Origin: JBBRHQ01 sp963738305
Lineage (GTDB): Bacteria; Actinomycetota; Thermoleophilia; Solirubrobacterales; 70-9
NCBI GenBank assembly: GCA_963738305.1
Contig: CAVTVU010000007.1
Coordinates: forward strand, 62,001 to 126,000
DNA length: 64,000 nt
Reading direction: 5' to 3'
Under the pieces are notes generated by a model, which saw nothing but the letters and a program-made list of their open reading frames with translations, had not been told where the DNA came from and did no database searches. Below are positions 45,449-55,451 of this stretch, in pieces. The translations under genes were made by a program, and so were the position numbers. The stretch's first letter is position 1, and each line of letters begins with the position of its first letter.

Positions 45449-45474
45449 GGTTAACCGGCTAGCGGGACGTCGGC
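45449..45474 (-). promoter_or_regulatory. Weak inverted copy of the 23-bp shared motif
   Basis: Minus strand reads GACGTCCCGCTAGCCGGTTAAC, keeping the GCGTCCCG and CGGTTAAC ends of the motif with a diverged centre. It lies about 40 bases upstream of the MASE1 kinase start. Confidence 0.35.
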
Positions 45475-45513
45475 TCATTTGCTACCCCTAAACTCTGCCC
45501 TTGTCGATGGCGA

Positions 45514-48052
45514 ATGCAGCCGGGACCGCGGCGCGAAGGATTGGGCCACCACGCGACTGCGCTTCGCCGTGTCGTCGGTCATTCGACCGCTGGGTACGTC
45601 GTCCAGGTCCTGCTCGTCGCCGCGGCCTACTACGCGGCGGCAAAGCTCGGACTGCAGCTCGCCTACCCGAATGGGGAGGTGGCGGCACTGTGGCCGCCGG
45701 TCGGGGTCGGCATTGCGGCGCTGGTGTTGTGGGGGCCTCGCCTCTGGCCCGGCATCGTCGTCGGCGAGCTGCTCGACTCGGTCGGACTCTCGCTGCCGTT
45801 CGGCACCGTCCTCGGGCAGACCGTCGCGAACACCCTCGAGGTCGTGCTCGCCGCCGTCCTCCTGCGGCGGCTGTTCGGCAGCCGCATCGGCCTCACGCGG
45901 GTCGCCGAGGTGCTCGGCCTCGTCGCCTGCGCCGCCGTCGGGACCCTCGTGAGCGCCTTTATCGGCACCGGGTCGTTGCGCCTGGGAAACGTCATCGCGT
46001 CGGGTGAGGTGGTCGACGTCTGGCGGACCTGGTGGCTCTCGGACCTTTCGGGAGCCTTGATCGTGGCCCCAGTCATCCTGACCTGGGTCGTCGCGCGCCC
46101 GGCTCGGTTCGGACGCCGCGATTCGGCCGACGCGCTAACGATCGCGGTCGCCCTCGTCCTCCTCACCGAGCTGCCCTCGCAGACCGAGGTGCTCTACGTC
46201 GTTTTCCCGGTCATGATCTGGGCCGCGCTGCGGTTCGGGCCGATCGGAGCCTCGAGTGCGCTGCTGGTCGTCGCGTCGCTCACCGTCTGGAACACGGGAC
46301 ACAGTGCTGGACCCTTCGTCCGCGATTCGATCACCGACAGCCTCCTCGCAACCCAGCTGTTCCTCGCGGTTGCGGCGCTGACCTCGCTCGTGCTCGCCGC
46401 GATGACCGCGGAGCGACGCGGGGTAGCCGCGGCGTTGCGCGCGAACGAGGAGCGGCTGCGCTCGGTGGTCGGCTCGATGGCCGAGGGCCTGATAGTGCGC
46501 GACCGCGGCGGCATCATCACCGAGTGCAACGACGCCGCCGAGCGGATCACGGGAGTCGCCCGCGATCAGCTCTGTGGGCATCGGCCGGCGGAGGTGATGC
46601 CGTCCGCGGTCGACCCGAGCGGGCGCGAGCTCGCGGGCGATCGCCTCCTCGGGGAGGCCGTCTTGCGCGGCGGCCAGCCCGAGCCGGCGCTGATCGCGCG
46701 GCTGACTCGTGCCGATGGTGAAGCATGGGTATCGGTGAGCTCGAGCCCGGTGCTGAGCGACGAGGACCGCCCGGAAGCGGTCGTCTCGACTATCAGCGAC
46801 ATCACGCAGAGCCGTGAGGCTGAGGAGCAGTTGGTTGCGAGCGAGCGGGCGAACCGCCGGCTCGCAGCCGAGCAGGCGGCGCTGCGGCGGGTGGCGACGC
46901 TGGTCGCGGCCGACCCGGGGCCGGCGGCGGTCTTCGAACGGGTGACCAAGGAGGTCGCGGAGCTGCTCGAGGTCCCGAGCGCAAACGTCGTCCGCTACGA
47001 GAGCGACGTTCGCGCGGTTCTCGTCGGCAGCTGGCCGTCCCGGAGCGACGGCGGCCTGCCGATCGGCACGCCCCTGCCGCTCGACGACGAGACCGTGGTC
47101 GCCAGAGTCAACCGCAGCGGCGAGTCCCAGCGAGTGGACGAAAACTCACGCTCGGGCGGGGTTATCGCCGAATACCGGCGTGCCCACGGCCTGCGGGCCT
47201 CGGTCGCAGCCCCGGTGCGCGTGTCCGGCCAGCTCTGGGGAGCCCTGGTCGCCGCCGCCCCCGTGCCCGAAGCTCTCGTTCGCGGTGCCGAGCAGAAGCT
47301 CTGCGACTTCGCCGATCTGATCGCCCATGCGCTGGCCAACGCCGACGCCTACGAGCGCCTCGCCGCCTCGCGCGCCCGCATCGTCGAAGCGGGCGACGTC
47401 GAGAGGCGCCGTCTGGAGCGCAACCTTCATGATGGGGCCCAGCAGCGGTTGGTATCGCTCGCCCTGCGCCTGCGGTTCGCGCGCGCTCTGGTCGAAGCTG
47501 ATCCGCCACGGGCGCGCAGCGAGGTCGCGGGGGCCTCGGCCGAGCTCGCCGCGGCTCTCGACGAGCTGCGAGAGCTGGCGCGCGGGATCCACCCGGCGGT
47601 TCTCACCGATCGGGGTCTCGCTGCAGCCGTTACCGCCCTGGCGGACCGGTCGCCGGTCCCGGTGGAGATCGAAGCCATGCCCGACGCCCGGCTTCCGGCC
47701 GCGGTCGAGGCCGCGGCGTACTACGTCATCGCGGAGGCGATCACGAACTGCGCGAAATACGCTGATGCGTCCCGCGTCGTCGTGCGTGTCGAGGCTTCCA
47801 TCTGGCCACGCACGGGTCGAGGTGGAAGACGATGGCGTCGGTGGTGCGGATTCCGACGGAGGGTCGGGCCTTCGCGGGATTGCCGACCGCGTCGAGGCGC
47901 TTCGCGGGCGCCTCAACGTCGTCAGCCCGCCCGGCGACGGCACCGTGCTCAAGGCCGACATCCCGCTCGTCATGCCCGATGGCGACGCCGTGGACAGGCC
48001 GTCAATCGCTCGGCGGTCGCTGGTCGAGCCGATCAGGCGGCCGCGCCCCTAG
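45514..48052 (+). CDS. MASE1-PAS-GAF sensor histidine kinase (NarL type), frameshifted near the end
   Basis: About 845 residues. An N-terminal MASE1 membrane domain of eight or so helices (YVVQVLLVAAAYYAAAKLGL, PNGEVAALWPPVGVGIAALV) is followed by a PAS domain (RLRSVVGSMAEGLIVRDRGG, ITECNDAAERITGVA), a GAF domain (RRVATLVAADPGPAAVFERV to LCDFADLIAHALANADAYE), a HisKA_3 box RRRLERNLHDGAQQRLVSLA with the phospho-histidine, and a HATPase. One base near 47803 shifts the frame; restored, HARVEVEDDGVGGADSDGG and GLRGIADRVEALRGRLNVVS complete the ATP lid. It senses an unknown signal and should phosphorylate a LuxR-type regulator such as 50319-50964. Confidence 0.85.
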
Positions 48053-48107
48053 GCACGCGTCTGCCGGATGACGTCGCCTGACCGCGACCATCGGCGGCAG
48101 GACCGAG

Positions 48108-49484
48108 TCACTGCCCGACCGCCGGCACGTTCAGGTTCAGGCGGAAGAGGTTGTCTGGGTCGTACTGACGCTTCACCTCGACCAGGCGCTCGAGGGTCGC
48201 TGGTGGGTAAGCGCGCCGGACGCCCTGGTCCCCGTCATCGCCGAGGAAGCCGACGTAGGCGCCGGCGTCTTCATCGGCCAGGCCCGTCGCCAAGCCACGA
48301 GCCCACGCTTCGTGCTCAGGGCCGTCCTCCGGGTTCGCGTACATCGCGGCGATGTTGACCATCATCTTCGCGCCGCGATGCCCGAAGGCGGTCGCGTCGT
48401 CGGGGACGCGCGCCATCGCACCGCCGAGCACGCGGAGCTGGGCGGCGGGCATCGGGGCGGTCGAGGTCTCGAGGTGCTCGAGGATCGCCTCCGCCCCCGC
48501 CGCGGCCAAGCCATCAACGAACACGTTCGTTCCGGCGGCGGCCGCCGGACGCGCTCCCTCCGGCCCGTCGTAGATCTCCGGATAGCGCATCGGGTGGACC
48601 ATGTCGGCAAGAGGTGCCGCGAGGGAGCGGATTGGCGCTATCGCCCGCTGGCCAGCTTCGACATCGCCGGCGTAAACCATCTGGGCCATCACGATCGGCT
48701 TGCCGTGGTGCTCAGGTGGGACTGCTGGAATCGGTGGAGCCTTCACGACGTTCGCGATGATCGACAACTCCTCGGGCGCCGCCTCCGCGGCGGCGATCAA
48801 GCCGGTGATCACATCGACGCCTGCCGGCAGCATCAGCATTCCGCCGACCACCTGGTCGATTTCGTGGAGCCGGAACCGCAGTCGCGTCGCGACGCCGACG
48901 TTCCCTCCACCGCCGCGCAGCGCCCAGAACAGGTCGGCATGGCTCTCCTCGTCGACCTCGACGAGCTCGCCGTCGGCGGTCACGACCTCGGCGCCGAGCA
49001 CGTCGTCGATCGTGAGGCCGCACTTCCGGACCAGGAATCCGATTCCGCCGCCCAGGGTGATCCCGCCGATCCCCACCGTGGCCGCGTCGCCGAGCCCAGT
49101 GGCAAGGCCGTGCCTGCCGGTCGCCGTGGTGTAGTCCCCGGCCTTGGCACCGGTCTGCGCCCAGGCGGTGCGGGTCACCGGATCGATCTCGATCGAGTTC
49201 ATCTCCGAGAGGTCGAGGACGACTCCGCCCTCCGAGGTCCCGTGTCCGGCGCGACTGTGACCACCGCTGCGCACCGCGAGCTCGGCGCCTGCCTCCCGCG
49301 CCAGGTTGACCACGCGCGCGACATCGGATGCGTCGGAAGCGCGGACGATCGCGGCGGGCCGGCGGTTGAACGCGGTGAAGAAGACACGGCGCGCGTCGTC
49401 ATATCCGGGGTGGTCAGGGGTGATCACCTTGCCGTTCAACTGGGCGCGGAGGTCGGAAATCGAGATGTCGGGTGTGGTCTCCAC
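48108..49484 (-). CDS. FAD-linked oxidoreductase (BBE-like, PCMH-type FAD domain)
   Basis: A 458-residue protein from GTG 49484 (GGAG eight bases before). DYDDARRVFF-type start, VRSGGHSRAGHGTSEGGVVL (covalent FAD histidine in GGH), TVGIGGITLGGGIGFLVRKC, LFWALRGGGGNVGVATRLRF, and the C-terminal BBE segment QYDPDNLFRLNLNV. The second flavin-linking cysteine of berberine-bridge enzymes is not seen in its usual spot, so a single covalent link is likely. An oxidase acting on a sugar or secondary metabolite, substrate unknown. It is divergent from the receiver gene. Confidence 0.85.
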   Translation of the reverse strand: METTPDISISDLRAQLNGKVITPDHPGYDDARRVFFTAFNRRPAAIVRASDASDVARVVNLAREAGAELAVRSGGHSRAGHGTSEGGVVLDLSEMNSIEIDPVTRTAWAQTGAKAGDYTTATGRHGLATGLGDAATVGIGGITLGGGIGFLVRKCGLTIDDVLGAEVVTADGELVEVDEESHADLFWALRGGGGNVGVATRLRFRLHEIDQVVGGMLMLPAGVDVITGLIAAAEAAPEELSIIANVVKAPPIPAVPPEHHGKPIVMAQMVYAGDVEAGQRAIAPIRSLAAPLADMVHPMRYPEIYDGPEGARPAAAAGTNVFVDGLAAAGAEAILEHLETSTAPMPAAQLRVLGGAMARVPDDATAFGHRGAKMMVNIAAMYANPEDGPEHEAWARGLATGLADEDAGAYVGFLGDDGDQGVRRAYPPATLERLVEVKRQYDPDNLFRLNLNVPAVGQ

Positions 49485-49797
49485 ATGGACTCCTTTGGTC
49501 GGGGGAGGACTGCGCCCTCTTCGTCGGCTACGGGGCGAAGTAGTCGCCGCGAGCCCTCGTACCGGCGATACGGCCAAGCGGCCGGCGATGTGTGGCCGCG
49601 GACGTGCGCGAGTTGCGTCGCGCCGCCCGGCCTTGACCGGCGAGTCGCCCTCGTGCGGCCGTGCGCCCGAGGTCGGCGATCCGTTGCCTGGCCATGATGT
49701 AGTTCATGTGGGGGCTCATGGCTCGTCCTCGCGTGTTCGGAGATGCCTGATGGTCGGAGGGTGCCGGCGCTGGACGCCCCCGAACAGCGGGCCACCA

Positions 49798-49820
49798 GGC
49801 GTCTTTGGGTTCGGGTCGGC
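49798..49820 (+). promoter_or_regulatory. 23-bp shared motif copy
   Basis: AGGCGTCTTTGGGTTCGGGT followed by CGG. It matches the 45289 copies at 17 of the first 20 positions and lies between the divergent oxidase and receiver genes. Confidence 0.5.
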
Positions 49821-49881
49821 GCCCGCCGGTGTTCGGGCAACCGCACCGCCCGGTGCTACACCGAGAATTAGGAAGGCGCAG

Positions 49882-49895
49882 TACGGGTAGCCGTA
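49882..49895. promoter_or_regulatory. Inverted repeat TACGG-N4-CCGTA (site 2)
   Basis: Perfect TACGGGTAGCCGTA, 38 bases before the receiver gene ATG, with flanks GCGCAG and TTGCC that echo the CGCAA flank of site 1. Confidence 0.5.
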
Positions 49896-49933
49896 TTGCC
49901 AGTGGCTCAGAGAACGCCACAATCGGCTCGACA

Positions 49934-50287
49934 ATGGGAGAGACAATCCTGATCGTCGACGACCACGCGGACTTTCGCGCCTGCGCACGCGAGTTCCTCG
50001 AGGCCGAGGGCTTCGAGGTGGTCGGCGAGGCCGCCGACGCCGCCTCCGCGATCACTGCCGCGCGCGAGCTCGCCCCTGACGTCATCCTCCTTGACATCCA
50101 GCTCCCTGACACGAACGGCGTCGAGGCGGCGAAGCAGATCGACCGTCGGGCCGGCAGGCCCGCGATCGTCCTCATCTCGAGCCGCGACGCCTCCTACCTG
50201 GCCGGGGATCTCAGCGACTCGCCAGCCTGCGGCTTCATCCCGAAGTCGGAGCTGAGCGGCGCCGCCGTCCGGGCGCTCGTCCCATGA
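49934..50287 (+). CDS. Stand-alone response regulator receiver domain
   Basis: A 117-residue CheY-like protein: ILIVDDHADFRACAREFLEA (acidic pair DD), VILLDIQLPDTNGVEAAKQI with the phospho-acceptor aspartate near residue 54, and CGFIPKSELS with the conserved lysine. There is no output domain; the stop follows GAAVRALVP. It could be a phosphate sink or shuttle between the two kinases and the LuxR-type regulator that begins 31 bases downstream. Confidence 0.88.
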   Translation: MGETILIVDDHADFRACAREFLEAEGFEVVGEAADAASAITAARELAPDVILLDIQLPDTNGVEAAKQIDRRAGRPAIVLISSRDASYLAGDLSDSPACGFIPKSELSGAAVRALVP

Positions 50288-50318
50288 GGCCCGTGCGCGG
50301 CAGGCGAACCGAGGTTCC

Positions 50319-50964
50319 ATGCGCGTAGTCGTCGCAGACGACTCCGTGCTCTTCAGGGAGGGGGTCGCTCGCCTGCTCGAAGACGCCGGCTGGGAGGTTG
50401 TCGGCCACGCTGGGGACGCCGACGACCTCCTGCGAAAGGTCCGCGCGCACAACCCGGACGCCGCGGTGGTAGACATCCGCATGCCCCCCGGGAACGCCGA
50501 CGACGGCATTCGCGCCGCTCTGGAGATCCGTCAGGAGCGGCCGGGGACCGGCGTCCTTGTCTTGAGCCAGTACGTCGAGGAGGGCTACGCGCTCGAACTC
50601 GTCGCCTCGACGGCCGAGGGGGTCGGCTACCTCTTGAAGGACCGTGTGGCCGACGTCGAGCGCTTCACGGACTCGGTTCGCCGGGTCGCCGATGGCGGCT
50701 CGGCGCTGGACCCCAGGTCGTGTCCTGCTCATCGGCCGCCAGCGTCGCGATGATCCCCTTGCCGTGCTCACCCCGCGCGAGCGCGAGGTGCTGGCGCTGA
50801 TGGCAGAGGGGCGCTCGAATCAGGCGATCGCAGACCAACTCGTGATCACCGAGCGGGCCGTCGAGAAGCACGTCACCAGCATCTTCTCGAAGCTCGACCT
50901 CCTTCCGGCTGCATCGGATCACCGGCGCGTGCTCGCCGTCCTCACCTACCTTCGGTCGGGTTAA
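50319..50964 (+). CDS. LuxR/NarL-family response regulator, one frameshift
   Basis: Receiver domain MRVVVADDSVLFREGVARLL with AAVVDIRMPPG (phospho-aspartate near residue 54) and VGYLLKDRVADVERF (conserved lysine), then, after an extra base near 50715, the HTH LTPREREVLALMAEGRSNQA plus IADQLVITERAVEKHVTSIF. Total about 214 residues. Cognate to NarL-type kinases such as those at 45514 and 52659. Its stop lies within an inverted copy of the 23-bp motif. Confidence 0.88.
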
Positions 50965-50984
50965 CCGAGCCCCGAGACGCCACC
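50960..50984 (-). promoter_or_regulatory. 23-bp shared motif copy (inverted) between convergent genes
   Basis: Minus strand reads TGGCGTCTCGGGGCTCGGTT then AAC. It overlaps the regulator's stop codon and lies between two gene ends, a place where a promoter is not expected. Confidence 0.45.
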
Positions 50985-51064
50985 CAGCCGCTTTCGGCCA
51001 GCCGGGGTGACTTCAATCCGAGGAGTGGCTCGTGGCGGCCTGATTCCGGGACGCGCCCTCATAC

Positions 51065-51852
51065 TCAGAGGGTGACCGACGCGCCCGGGGCGACGACTCG
51101 CAGCCGTCGGCGAAGCCGTGAGCAGCGAAAGCCGTCCGCAAGTCGTCGACGTTCTCGGTCAGGTGTGCCCAGCCTTCGATGTGGGCTGGGACGACGTGTT
51201 GGGGGTTGAGCATCTGCGTCGCCTTTGCCGCCGCTGCGCTTGTCAGCGTGAGGTGGCCCTCGCCGACGTACGGAAGTTGGGCACCGCCGGCGAAGAGGAT
51301 GGCGATGTCGACGTGCCCGACGCGCTGCGCGATTTCCCTGATGACCGCGAGCGAGGTGTTGTCGCCGCTCACGTAGAGGGTGGATGAGTCGTCGCCGGAG
51401 ATCAGGAATCCGCTCACCTCGCCGGTCAGGTGCTCGGTCCCGCTCGGGCCATGCTTGGGCCGGCACGCCGGTAATTCGCAGGCTCCCTCGCTCGGCGCGC
51501 GGGAGCTCGACGCTGCTCCAAGTCGCGAGGCCGAGGGCGGAGCCTCCGAGTCGCTCGGCGCCGGCGGGGGTGGTGAGCACGAGCGGGGCCTGGGCGAGGT
51601 ACGCACGGCCAGCATCGTCAAGGTTGTCGCGATGCTGGTCGTGCGAAAGAAGCACGGCGTCGACCGCCCCAATCTGCGCCGGCGCCATAGCCGGCCCCAC
51701 CGTCTTTGTGAGGTGGACTCCAGGCCGGGCTCGTAGGTTCCGGGCGGATCGAAGGTGGGATCGGTCAAGAGCCTGAGCCCCCCAAGCTCTAGGGCCAGCG
51801 TCGGCCCGCCCACGACTCGCAGTCTCACGGGCTCGCGACTCACAGTCATCAC
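51065..51852 (-). CDS. Metallo-beta-lactamase-fold hydrolase (UPF0173-like), frameshifted
   Basis: The N-terminus reads LRVVGGPTLALELGGLRLLT then DPTFDPPG, the shift near 51700 opens AVLLSHDQHRDNLDDAGRAY (the SHxHxDN zinc motif with the first His replaced by Asp-Gln spacing: SHDQHRDNLD), and later frames give STLYVSGDNTSLAVIREIAQ, VDIAILFAGGAQLPYV and NPQHVVPAHIEGWAHL. The end is best placed at 51065 with RLRVVAPGASVTL. About 262 residues. By family a Zn-dependent hydrolase of lactonase or phosphodiesterase type. Confidence 0.75.
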
Positions 51853-51854
51853 GC

Positions 51855-52550
51855 TTACGCGGGCGCGCGTCCGGCCAGCACCTGGTGGAAGCCGGTGCGG
51901 CGGTAGTTGACCTGGTCGACCAAGGCTAGGACGACGATGGTGAGGGCGGAGAGGCCGGCACTCAGCGCTGGCACGAGGTCGACTGGCAGCGTGTAGGCCA
52001 TGGCAATCCGGGCGGCCGCGTCCCCGATCATCCCGACCCCCCAGATCAGGCTCGACGTTCGGAAGGTTCGGCGGAAGCTCGGCGAGCGATCCCAGAGCGC
52101 GTCCCAGGATTCGGCCGAGAACCGCCGCCCCTCGAGCATCGCCCGCGCGAAGACGAAGGCGAGCGGTCGGCGGCGCGTGGTCGAGATAAGGAACCAGCCG
52201 CCCACCGCGGCGGTTATCCAGGCCTCCTTCGCGAGCAGGAAGCGGGGGCTTCCGACGATCAACGAAACCGCGACCCCGAGCAGCATCGTGGTCAGCATGA
52301 AGGCGCCGACCTGATCGACCGTCCGCGCCCTGACCAGCGTCGCGACGCTTATCGCAGCGGGGACAGCGGCGCCGAGAAGCAGCGCAAGGTAGACACTCGT
52401 CCCCTCCGCCCGCAGCACGTAATAGAGCGCGATCGGGAGTACGACCTCGACCGCGATGATCGCGGCGCCTGAGCCGGGCCTTCGGGCGCCCTCGTGCCCG
52501 CGCTCGAGCTCGGACGCCCGGGCTCGTGTCGCCTCCGTGACCACGGGCAA
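51855..52550 (-). CDS. VC0807-type membrane protein
   Basis: An intact 231-residue protein with about six helices (AAIIAVEVVLPIALYYVLRA, VYLALLLGAAVPAAISVATL, AFMLTTMLLGVAVSLIVGSP, WGVGMIGDAAARIAMAYTLP, ALSAGLSALTIVVLALVD). The sequence SPRFLLAKEAWITAAVGGWF and the paired FRRTFRTSSLIWG match the VC0807 family of unknown function. It starts opposite the four-GAF kinase, sharing a gap that contains a copy of the 23-bp motif. Confidence 0.7.
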   Translation of the reverse strand: MPVVTEATRARASELERGHEGARRPGSGAAIIAVEVVLPIALYYVLRAEGTSVYLALLLGAAVPAAISVATLVRARTVDQVGAFMLTTMLLGVAVSLIVGSPRFLLAKEAWITAAVGGWFLISTTRRRPLAFVFARAMLEGRRFSAESWDALWDRSPSFRRTFRTSSLIWGVGMIGDAAARIAMAYTLPVDLVPALSAGLSALTIVVLALVDQVNYRRTGFHQVLAGRAPA

Positions 52551-52589
52551 AGGATCCCGCCGCCGACCCGCATCGTGAAGACGGCCAGC

Positions 52590-52612
52590 AGGCGTCGCCG
52601 GGTGCGGTTAAC
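52590..52612 (+). promoter_or_regulatory. 23-bp shared motif copy
   Basis: AGGCGTCGCCGGGTGCGGTT then AAC, in the divergent gap between the VC0807-type gene and the four-GAF kinase, 47 bases before the kinase start. Confidence 0.5.
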
Positions 52613-52658
52613 CCGCCTCATCACGACGGTGGCGCAATAATTCGACCCTAGCAAGGGG

Positions 52659-55372
52659 GTGGGCTTGACCGCAGCGCCCGATACGACCCAGGCACAGCTT
52701 CAGAAGCTGCTCGACGAGCAGGCGGCGCTGCGACGCGTTGCCACGGTGGTCGCCGCCGTCTCCGAGCCGGCGATCGTGTTCGAGCGCGTGTGCGCTGAGG
52801 TCGGCTCGCTGTTCGAGGTCGAGAGCACAAACCTGTTCCGCTTCGAGGGTGACGGCACGGCGACCGTCACCGGCCACTGGCCGCCCGAGGCCGCCCCTGT
52901 CCTCAGCACCGGCGAAAAGGTGACGCTCGAGGGCGAGACCTCGACGGTCAAGATCAGCCGCAGCGGTCGACCGGAGCGCATCGACGAATACACCACCGCC
53001 TCCGGCGCGTTCGTCGAACGGATTCGCGCGGCCGGGATCGAATCGTCGGTCGGGCGCACCGATCACCGTCGCCGGCAAACTGTGGGGGGCGCTCGTCGCT
53101 TCCAGCGGCCGCCCGAACGGGTTCGCGCCGGGTGCCGAGAACCGGCTGGCGAGCTTCGCCGAGCTCGTCGCCGACGCGCTCGCCAACAGCGATGCCCGCG
53201 AACAGCTGCAGCGCCTCCTCGACGAGCAGGCGGCGCTGCGACGCGTCGCGACCCTTGTTGCGCGCGATCCGGAGCCGACCGAGGTGTTCGAGTGCGTTTG
53301 CGAGGAATTGGGGATGGTGCTCGGGGGCGAAGCCACGAATCTGATGCGCTTCGAGCCCCACGGTAGGCAGGCGTTTGTGGCCGCATGGAACCCCCCGGGC
53401 GTGGCCATCGCCCTTCCGGTCGGAATGGAACTCCCGCTGGAAGGCGACACCGCGCTGCCGCAGATGCTGCGAAGCGGTGAAGCCCAACGGATAGACGACT
53501 ACGCGGACTTCAGCGGCGTCCGTGCCGAGATGATCCGGGCGGCCGGAATCGCCTCGGCGGTGACGGCGCCGATCACCGTCGCCGGCCGGCTGTGGGGAGC
53601 GCTCGGGGCCGTCAGCGACTCACCCTACGGATTTCCCCCCCGTACCGAGAACCGACTGGCGAGCTTCGCCGAGCTGGTTGCCGACGCGCTCGCCAACACC
53701 GACGCCCGCGAGCAGCTCCAACGCCTCCTCGACGAGCAGGAGGCGCTGCGGCGTGTGGCGGTGCTCGTTGCCCGCGGCCCCGAGCCAACGGCGGTCTTCG
53801 AGCGGGTCTCTGAGGAGGTCGCGGGACTGCTTGGGGCTCGGACCGCGAACCTGATCCGCTTCGAGGGCGCGGACAGGGCGAGCCTGACTGTGCCATTTGG
53901 CGCGCCAGCGGTTTCCGGCGGCCCCGAGCCGCCCACAGAATTCCAGCTCGACGACGACACGGCTGCCGGCAAGGTGAGCCGCAGCGGCCGCCCCGAGCGC
54001 GGCGACGACTACACCGAGCTTCGCGGCGACCTCGCGGACCTGCTTCGCGAGGCGGGGATCGCGTCAGCCGTCGCCGCGCCGGTCACTGTGGCCGGCGAGC
54101 TCTGGGGGGCGCTGGTCGCCGGTAGCGAGCGACCGGAGGCGTTCCCACCGCGCGAGGAACAGCGGCTCGCAGGCTTCGCGGAGCTCGTCGCCGACGCGGT
54201 GGCGAGCGCCGACGCCCGCGAGCGGTTGCGCAAGCTTCACGACGAGCAGGCGGCGCTGCGGCGCGTCGCCACGCTCGTCGCCCGAGAGCCCGAGCCGGCG
54301 GAGGTCTTCGAGCGGGTCTGCGAGGAGGTCGGACGTGTGCTCGGCATCGACGGCACGAACCTGACCCGGTTCGAGGACGACGGGACCCAGACGGTTCTCG
54401 CCGGTTGGAGCGCGCCCGGGGTCCCGGTCTTTCCGGTCGGCGGCGGCGTCCCGCTGGCCGGGGACGCGGCGGCCTGTGTACCGCAGCGGTCGACCGGCGC
54501 GAGTCGACGACTACGCCGACGTCGAGGACGAGCTCGCCGAGAGGATCCGGGCGGTCGGGATCGCGTCTTCGGTCGCGACGCCGATCGCCGTCGCCGGCGA
54601 GCTCTGGGGAGCAATCGTCGCGACCAGCGGTCGGCCGCGCACCTTCCCGGCGTCCACGGAGCAGAGGATCGCGAGCTTCGCCGAGCTCGTCGCGCACGCG
54701 CTCGCCAACGTCGATGCCCGCCAGGAGCTTGCCGCCTCCCGGGCCCGGATCGTCGAGGCCGCCGACTCCGAGCGCCGGCGGCTCGAGCGAAACCTTCACG
54801 ACGGCGCCCAGCAGCGGCTCGTCTCGCTCGCGCTCCCTCTCCGGCTGGCGCGCGCGGACGTCGGTCGTGACCCCGAGGCGGCGCGGCGGCGGCTCGAGGC
54901 AGCCGAGGACCAGCTCGGACAGGCGCTCGAGGAGCTGCGCGAGCTTGCGCGCGGGATTCATCCGGCAGTCCTCACCGACCGCGGCTTGGCGGCGGCGCTC
55001 GAGTCGTTGGCGACGGCCGCCCCGCTGCCGGTCGAGCTCGAGGACGTACCGGCGCCGACGTTGCCGCCGGCAATCGAGGCGGCGACCTATTACCTCGTCG
55101 CCGAGGGAGTCGCCAACGCGTCCAAGCACGCGCGAGCGTCTGCGGTCACCGTCGGCGTCAGGCGCGATGAGAGGCGGGCCCGGATCGAGATCCGCGACGA
55201 CGGCGTCGGCGGCGCCAGCACGCCGTCGGGCGGCGGGCTCAGCGGCCTCGCCGACCGCGTCGAGGCGCTTGGGGGGCGGCTCGAGATCATCAGCCCGCCG
55301 GCGCGGGGCACGAGCCTCGTGGCCGAGATCCCGCTTGCTCCGATGGCCGCCGCTCACGACCGGCCCACCTAG
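52659..55372 (+). CDS. Histidine kinase with four tandem GAF domains, two frameshifts
   Basis: About 904 residues. Four GAF modules of about 170 residues repeat in tandem, each opening with LLDEQAALRRVATLVAR-like residues and VFERVCEEV, and closing with WGALVA...RLASFAELVADALAN. After GAF4 come a HisKA_3 box RRRLERNLHDGAQQRLVSLA, ELARGIHPAVLTDRGLAAAL and a HATPase lid (RIEIRDDGVGGASTPSGGGL, GLADRVEALGGRLEI). No membrane helix is present, so it is cytoplasmic. GTG 52659 is the start. One-base shifts near 53055 and 54478 break GAF1 and GAF4. GAF modules sense small ligands; the ligand is unknown. Confidence 0.88.
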
Positions 55373-55383
55373 CCTGCGCTCGA

Positions 55384-55407
55384 GTTAGCCGAACCCCGGG
55401 ACGCCAG
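55384..55407 (-). promoter_or_regulatory. 23-bp shared motif copy (inverted)
   Basis: Minus strand reads TGGCGTCCCGGGGTTCGGCT then AAC, 12 bases after the kinase stop and 45 bases before the next small gene. Confidence 0.5.
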
Positions 55408-55451
55408 CCAGCCCCATTTTCGGCGCCGCGCTGCGGTGGGATTCTGGCGCC

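Larger units (their letters stand above)
49485..49933. other. 449-base divergent intergenic region with regulatory motifs
   Basis: No gene is supported here. The right half holds the 23-bp motif at 49798 and the TACGG-N4-CCGTA inverted repeat at 49882, both upstream of the receiver gene. The left half (49500-49790) shows no codon-biased frame and nothing else recognisable. Confidence 0.5.
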
